Notes under the pieces: generated by a model
Database searches by the model: none
What the model saw: only the letters and a program-made list of their open reading frames with translations
What the model was told of the DNA's origin: nothing
Translations under genes and position numbers: made by a program
NCBI GenBank assembly: GCA_024401945.1
Contig: JAKSKC010000063.1
Coordinates: 1-7,862 of the forward strand
Reading direction: 5' to 3'
DNA: 7,862 nt
Origin: Bacteroidales bacterium
GTDB lineage: Bacteria; Bacteroidota; Bacteroidia; Bacteroidales; UBA932
Shown: one piece after another, positions 5,805 to 7,862 of the stretch
Layout of the letters: the number at the start of each line of letters is the position of its first letter
How positions within the stretch are numbered: the stretch's first letter is position 1

Positions 5805-7862
5805 AGAGACTTGACCGTTTCATACTGAAATCATCATTAGGACCGTTCGTAGCGGTCCTTCTTGTGGTGATATTCTCGTTGATGATGCAGTTTCTGTGGC
5901 TGTATATTGACGAGCTGGTAGGAAAAGGTCTTGCCCTGAGCGTAATCCTCGAGTTCCTGATGTGGGGGGTGTGTACAATCCTCCCCCTCGCCCTCCCGCT
6001 TGCTACGCTGCTGGCATCGGTGATGACTCTGGGGTCATTCAACGAGAACAACGAGCTGATGGCCCTGCGGTCGGCGGGTGTACCGCTTATCAGGGTGATG
6101 GCTCCGCTCATAGTGGCGTCGGTAATCATAAGCATAGGGGCGTTCTTCGCGGGCAACGACCTTGTGCCGAAGGCCTACAATGAGATTTACACCCTCAGGG
6201 ACGACATCGGCCGTACAAAGAACGAGATCAAGATACCTTCAGGAATCTTCTATGACGGCATAGACGGATATGTGCTGAGAATATCGGACCAGAACCGGGA
6301 CAACGGTATGCTCTACGGCGTCACAGTCTACGACCACAGCAAGAGGAACGGCAATACAGCGATATCCATCGCCGATTCCGCCATTATCAAGCTTTCCAAG
6401 AACAAGGACTACCTGACCTTCTCGATGTTCCACGGGGCATCGTACCAGGAAGACAACAAATTCACATACAGGGACACCGTGCTCAAGCTCCAGAGACTTG
6501 ACTTCAGCAGCCAGGAGCTGGTGATCCCGCTCAAGAACTACAGTTTCGAGAAGTCGGATTCTGTACGTTTCGACGACCAGGTGAAGACAATGAAGCTGAG
6601 CAACCTGAAGCCGATGTACGATTCTCTGGTGAACGTAATCGCACAGAAGAGCGCCCGCAACGCCAGGTCATTCTCCTGCACCAGTCATCTTTCGTTCAGT
6701 TCCCAGCTCGATACCGCCAAGCACAACGGCATCACCGCCCTGTACGGGAACGAAAAGTTCTGTCAGTGGGATGACAACCATCTGGCCGCCTCGGCATACG
6801 GCAGGGCCGCGGACAAGGCGGAATTCCTGAAAGAGGACCTCAACAACTACTCCTTCACCACCTACGAGGACATATACTACCTCTACCACAGCCACGTGGA
6901 ATGGCTCAGGCGCTTTGCACAGGCCATCGCCTGTCTGCTGCTCTTCTTCATCGGAGCCCCTCTGGGAGCCCTTATCGGAAAGAGCGGGCTGGGAGCCGGA
7001 AGCATCATCGCCACCCTGTTCTTCGTGCTGTACTGGGTTGTCGACATCTCCGGCACCAAACTGGCGAACGAAGGTAACGTTGCGGCATTCATAGGTGTGT
7101 TCATATCTGCTGCGGTGCTTGCCCCGATAGGCTTCTACCTTACCTGGAAGGCCACCCACGATGCATCAGTATTCAATTCCGAATCCATAAAGAGCTGGTG
7201 GAGAAAAGTGAAAAGCAAAATATCAAGGATCTTCAGACCCGTGCGCATCATCTATATGGGTACCCCGGAATTCGCCGTGGCTCCCCTCAGGATGCTTATC
7301 GACAACGGGTATAAAGTAGCTGCGGTTGTCACCGTAGCCGACAAGCCGAGCGGCCGCGGACTTCAGGTGAATGAAAGCGCCGTCAAGAAATTCGCGGTCG
7401 AGCACAACATACCGGTACTCCAGCCCCTGAAGCTGAAGGACCCTGAATTCCTGGAGAAACTCAAGTCGTTCAAGGCGGACCTCTTCGTAGTCGTGGCATT
7501 CAGGATGCTGCCTAAGGAAGTCTGGGCTATGCCAAGGCTGGGCACTTTCAATCTTCACGCAGCCCTGCTGCCACAGTACAGGGGCGCGGCGCCTATCAAC
7601 TGGGCGGTAATCAACGGCGAAAAGCGCACCGGTGTGACAACTTTCCTTCTGGACGAGAACATAGACACCGGAGGGATCCTGCTGCGCGAAGAGATCAAGA
7701 TAGGGCCTAACGACACGGTCGGGGCAGTGCACGACAAACTTATGGAGATAGGCTCGAATCTGGTCCTCCAGACCGTTGAGGGTCTCATCCAGCACAATAT
7801 CGAACCAAGGCCTCAGAAGGCCTTCATACAGGGGGACGAGGTTCTGAAGGGAGCTCCGAAGC
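5801..7862 (+). CDS. LptF/LptG-family permease fused in frame to methionyl-tRNA formyltransferase (3' end beyond window)
   Basis: One frame is open from 5801 to the window end (687 codons, no stop). Residues 1-480 are an LptF/LptG-type permease, the inner-membrane part of the LptB2FG exporter that extracts lipopolysaccharide. TM1 is about 13-35, TM2 56-78, TM3 100-117, TM4 371-393, TM5 400-417 and TM6 427-447. The conserved [14 protein letters not shown] (81-94) is a cytoplasmic coupling loop. A periplasmic domain of about 250 residues lies between TM3 and TM4 and carries two cysteines, 293 and 321. LptF and LptG cannot be told apart here. From residue 481 the frame is Fmt (separate entry). 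Start: an in-frame TGA at 5792-5794 leaves TTG at 5801 as the only usual start codon before TM1, giving [16 protein letters not shown]. The first ATG (5882) would remove half of TM1. This TTG overlaps the alaS stop by 4 nt. The C-terminus after TM6 is predicted cytoplasmic, where Fmt must work. Confidence 0.85.
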   Translation, partial: MKRLDRFILKSSLGPFVAVLLVVIFSLMMQFLWLYIDELVGKGLALSVILEFLMWGVCTILPLALPLATLLASVMTLGSFNENNELMALRSAGVPLIRVMAPLIVASVIISIGAFFAGNDLVPKAYNEIYTLRDDIGRTKNEIKIPSGIFYDGIDGYVLRISDQNRDNGMLYGVTVYDHSKRNGNTAISIADSAIIKLSKNKDYLTFSMFHGASYQEDNKFTYRDTVLKLQRLDFSSQELVIPLKNYSFEKSDSVRFDDQVKTMKLSNLKPMYDSLVNVIAQKSARNARSFSCTSHLSFSSQLDTAKHNGITALYGNEKFCQWDDNHLAASAYGRAADKAEFLKEDLNNYSFTTYEDIYYLYHSHVEWLRRFAQAIACLLLFFIGAPLGALIGKSGLGAGSIIATLFFVLYWVVDISGTKLANEGNVAAFIGVFISAAVLAPIGFYLTWKATHDASVFNSESIKSWWRKVKSKISRIFRPVRIIYMGTPEFAVAPLRMLIDNGYKVAAVVTVADKPSGRGLQVNESAVKKFAVEHNIPVLQPLKLKDPEFLEKLKSFKADLFVVVAFRMLPKEVWAMPRLGTFNLHAALLPQYRGAAPINWAVINGEKRTGVTTFLLDENIDTGGILLREEIKIGPNDTVGAVHDKLMEIGSNLVLQTVEGLIQHNIEPRPQKAFIQGDEVLKGAPK
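7241..7862 (+). CDS. fmt: Methionyl-tRNA formyltransferase module, 3' partial; possible internal GTG start
   Basis: Fmt transfers a formyl group from 10-formyl-tetrahydrofolate to initiator Met-tRNA. From 7241 the sequence reads (V/M)[12 protein letters not shown], the standard N-terminus of free-standing Fmt. The nucleotide-fold catalytic domain follows with its hallmark [18 protein letters not shown]. Numbered on the fused frame, the catalytic triad is Asn584, His586 and Asp622 (in ENIDTGGIL), all present. AFRMLP at 566-571 is the form I associate with Bacteroidota. About 207 residues are inside the window; the rest of the catalytic domain and the C-terminal tRNA-binding domain are outside. 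The module is in the same frame as the upstream permease with no stop between them. An AAGGA at 7225-7229, 11 nt before the GTG, could support separate initiation, but this is weak evidence in a phylum that seldom relies on Shine-Dalgarno pairing. The enzyme identity is secure; whether it exists as a free protein is open. Confidence 0.9.
   Translation, partial: MRIIYMGTPEFAVAPLRMLIDNGYKVAAVVTVADKPSGRGLQVNESAVKKFAVEHNIPVLQPLKLKDPEFLEKLKSFKADLFVVVAFRMLPKEVWAMPRLGTFNLHAALLPQYRGAAPINWAVINGEKRTGVTTFLLDENIDTGGILLREEIKIGPNDTVGAVHDKLMEIGSNLVLQTVEGLIQHNIEPRPQKAFIQGDEVLKGAPK

Noticed and set aside
5881..5887. ATG-ATG at 5882 as the permease start
   Set aside because: It would delete the cytoplasmic N-terminus and half of TM1, which are conserved in LptF/LptG proteins.
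6668..7159. Minus-strand open frame (163 codons) inside the permease
   Set aside because: No motif, and it is opposite a frame with clear transmembrane segments.
7200..7260. Frameshift or base-count error as the explanation of the permease-Fmt fusion
   Set aside because: Every 60-base line from 5821 to 7860 is read in the same phase with family motifs on both sides, so no indel is needed to keep either domain intact. Only a single-base stop loss remains possible, and it is recorded as a finding.

Overview
The window looks like a chromosomal housekeeping and envelope region of a Bacteroidota (Bacteroidales-type) bacterium with fairly GC-rich coding DNA. Several things point there. The divergent pair alaS and M23 peptidase/MerR is, from memory, a familiar Bacteroidales arrangement. 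The intergenic gaps are AT-rich and hold promoter boxes of the Bacteroidota form TAnnTTTG. Shine-Dalgarno sequences are mostly absent. The protein signatures (the RDDNLYR motif of the M23 proteins, FRMLP in Fmt, GGGGGQP in AlaS) fit the same group. I cannot fix the genus. No mobile element, CRISPR array, tRNA or rRNA is visible.

Left half, all on the minus strand and read from right to left: a membrane-anchored M23 metallopeptidase (3112-2213), a second, partly degenerate M23 protein (2216-1389, 4-nt overlap), a small MerR-type regulator (1385-1068, 3-nt gap), a 57-nt gap with a good promoter box, a coiled-coil/zinc-ribbon protein (1010-195), and 3 nt later the start of the replicative helicase DnaB, cut by the left edge of the window. 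The first three genes form one envelope-related operon, and the zinc-ribbon protein and dnaB form a second unit.

Right half, plus strand: alaS (3180-5804) overlaps by 4 nt (TTGA) the TTG-started reading frame of an LptF/LptG-type lipopolysaccharide-transport permease. That frame has no stop codon at the end of the permease. It continues in frame into methionyl-tRNA formyltransferase (Fmt) and is still open at the right edge. The most interesting object here is therefore an apparent LptF/G-Fmt fusion. A six-helix inner-membrane permease carries a cytoplasmic translation-initiation enzyme on its C-terminus, downstream of and probably translationally coupled to alanyl-tRNA synthetase. A GTG at 7241 could also allow separate Fmt synthesis.

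Secondary points of interest are a zinc-ribbon protein with only three of four cysteines, an M23 paralogue that has lost one catalytic histidine, and an M23 promoter box so close to the start codon that the mRNA may be nearly leaderless.
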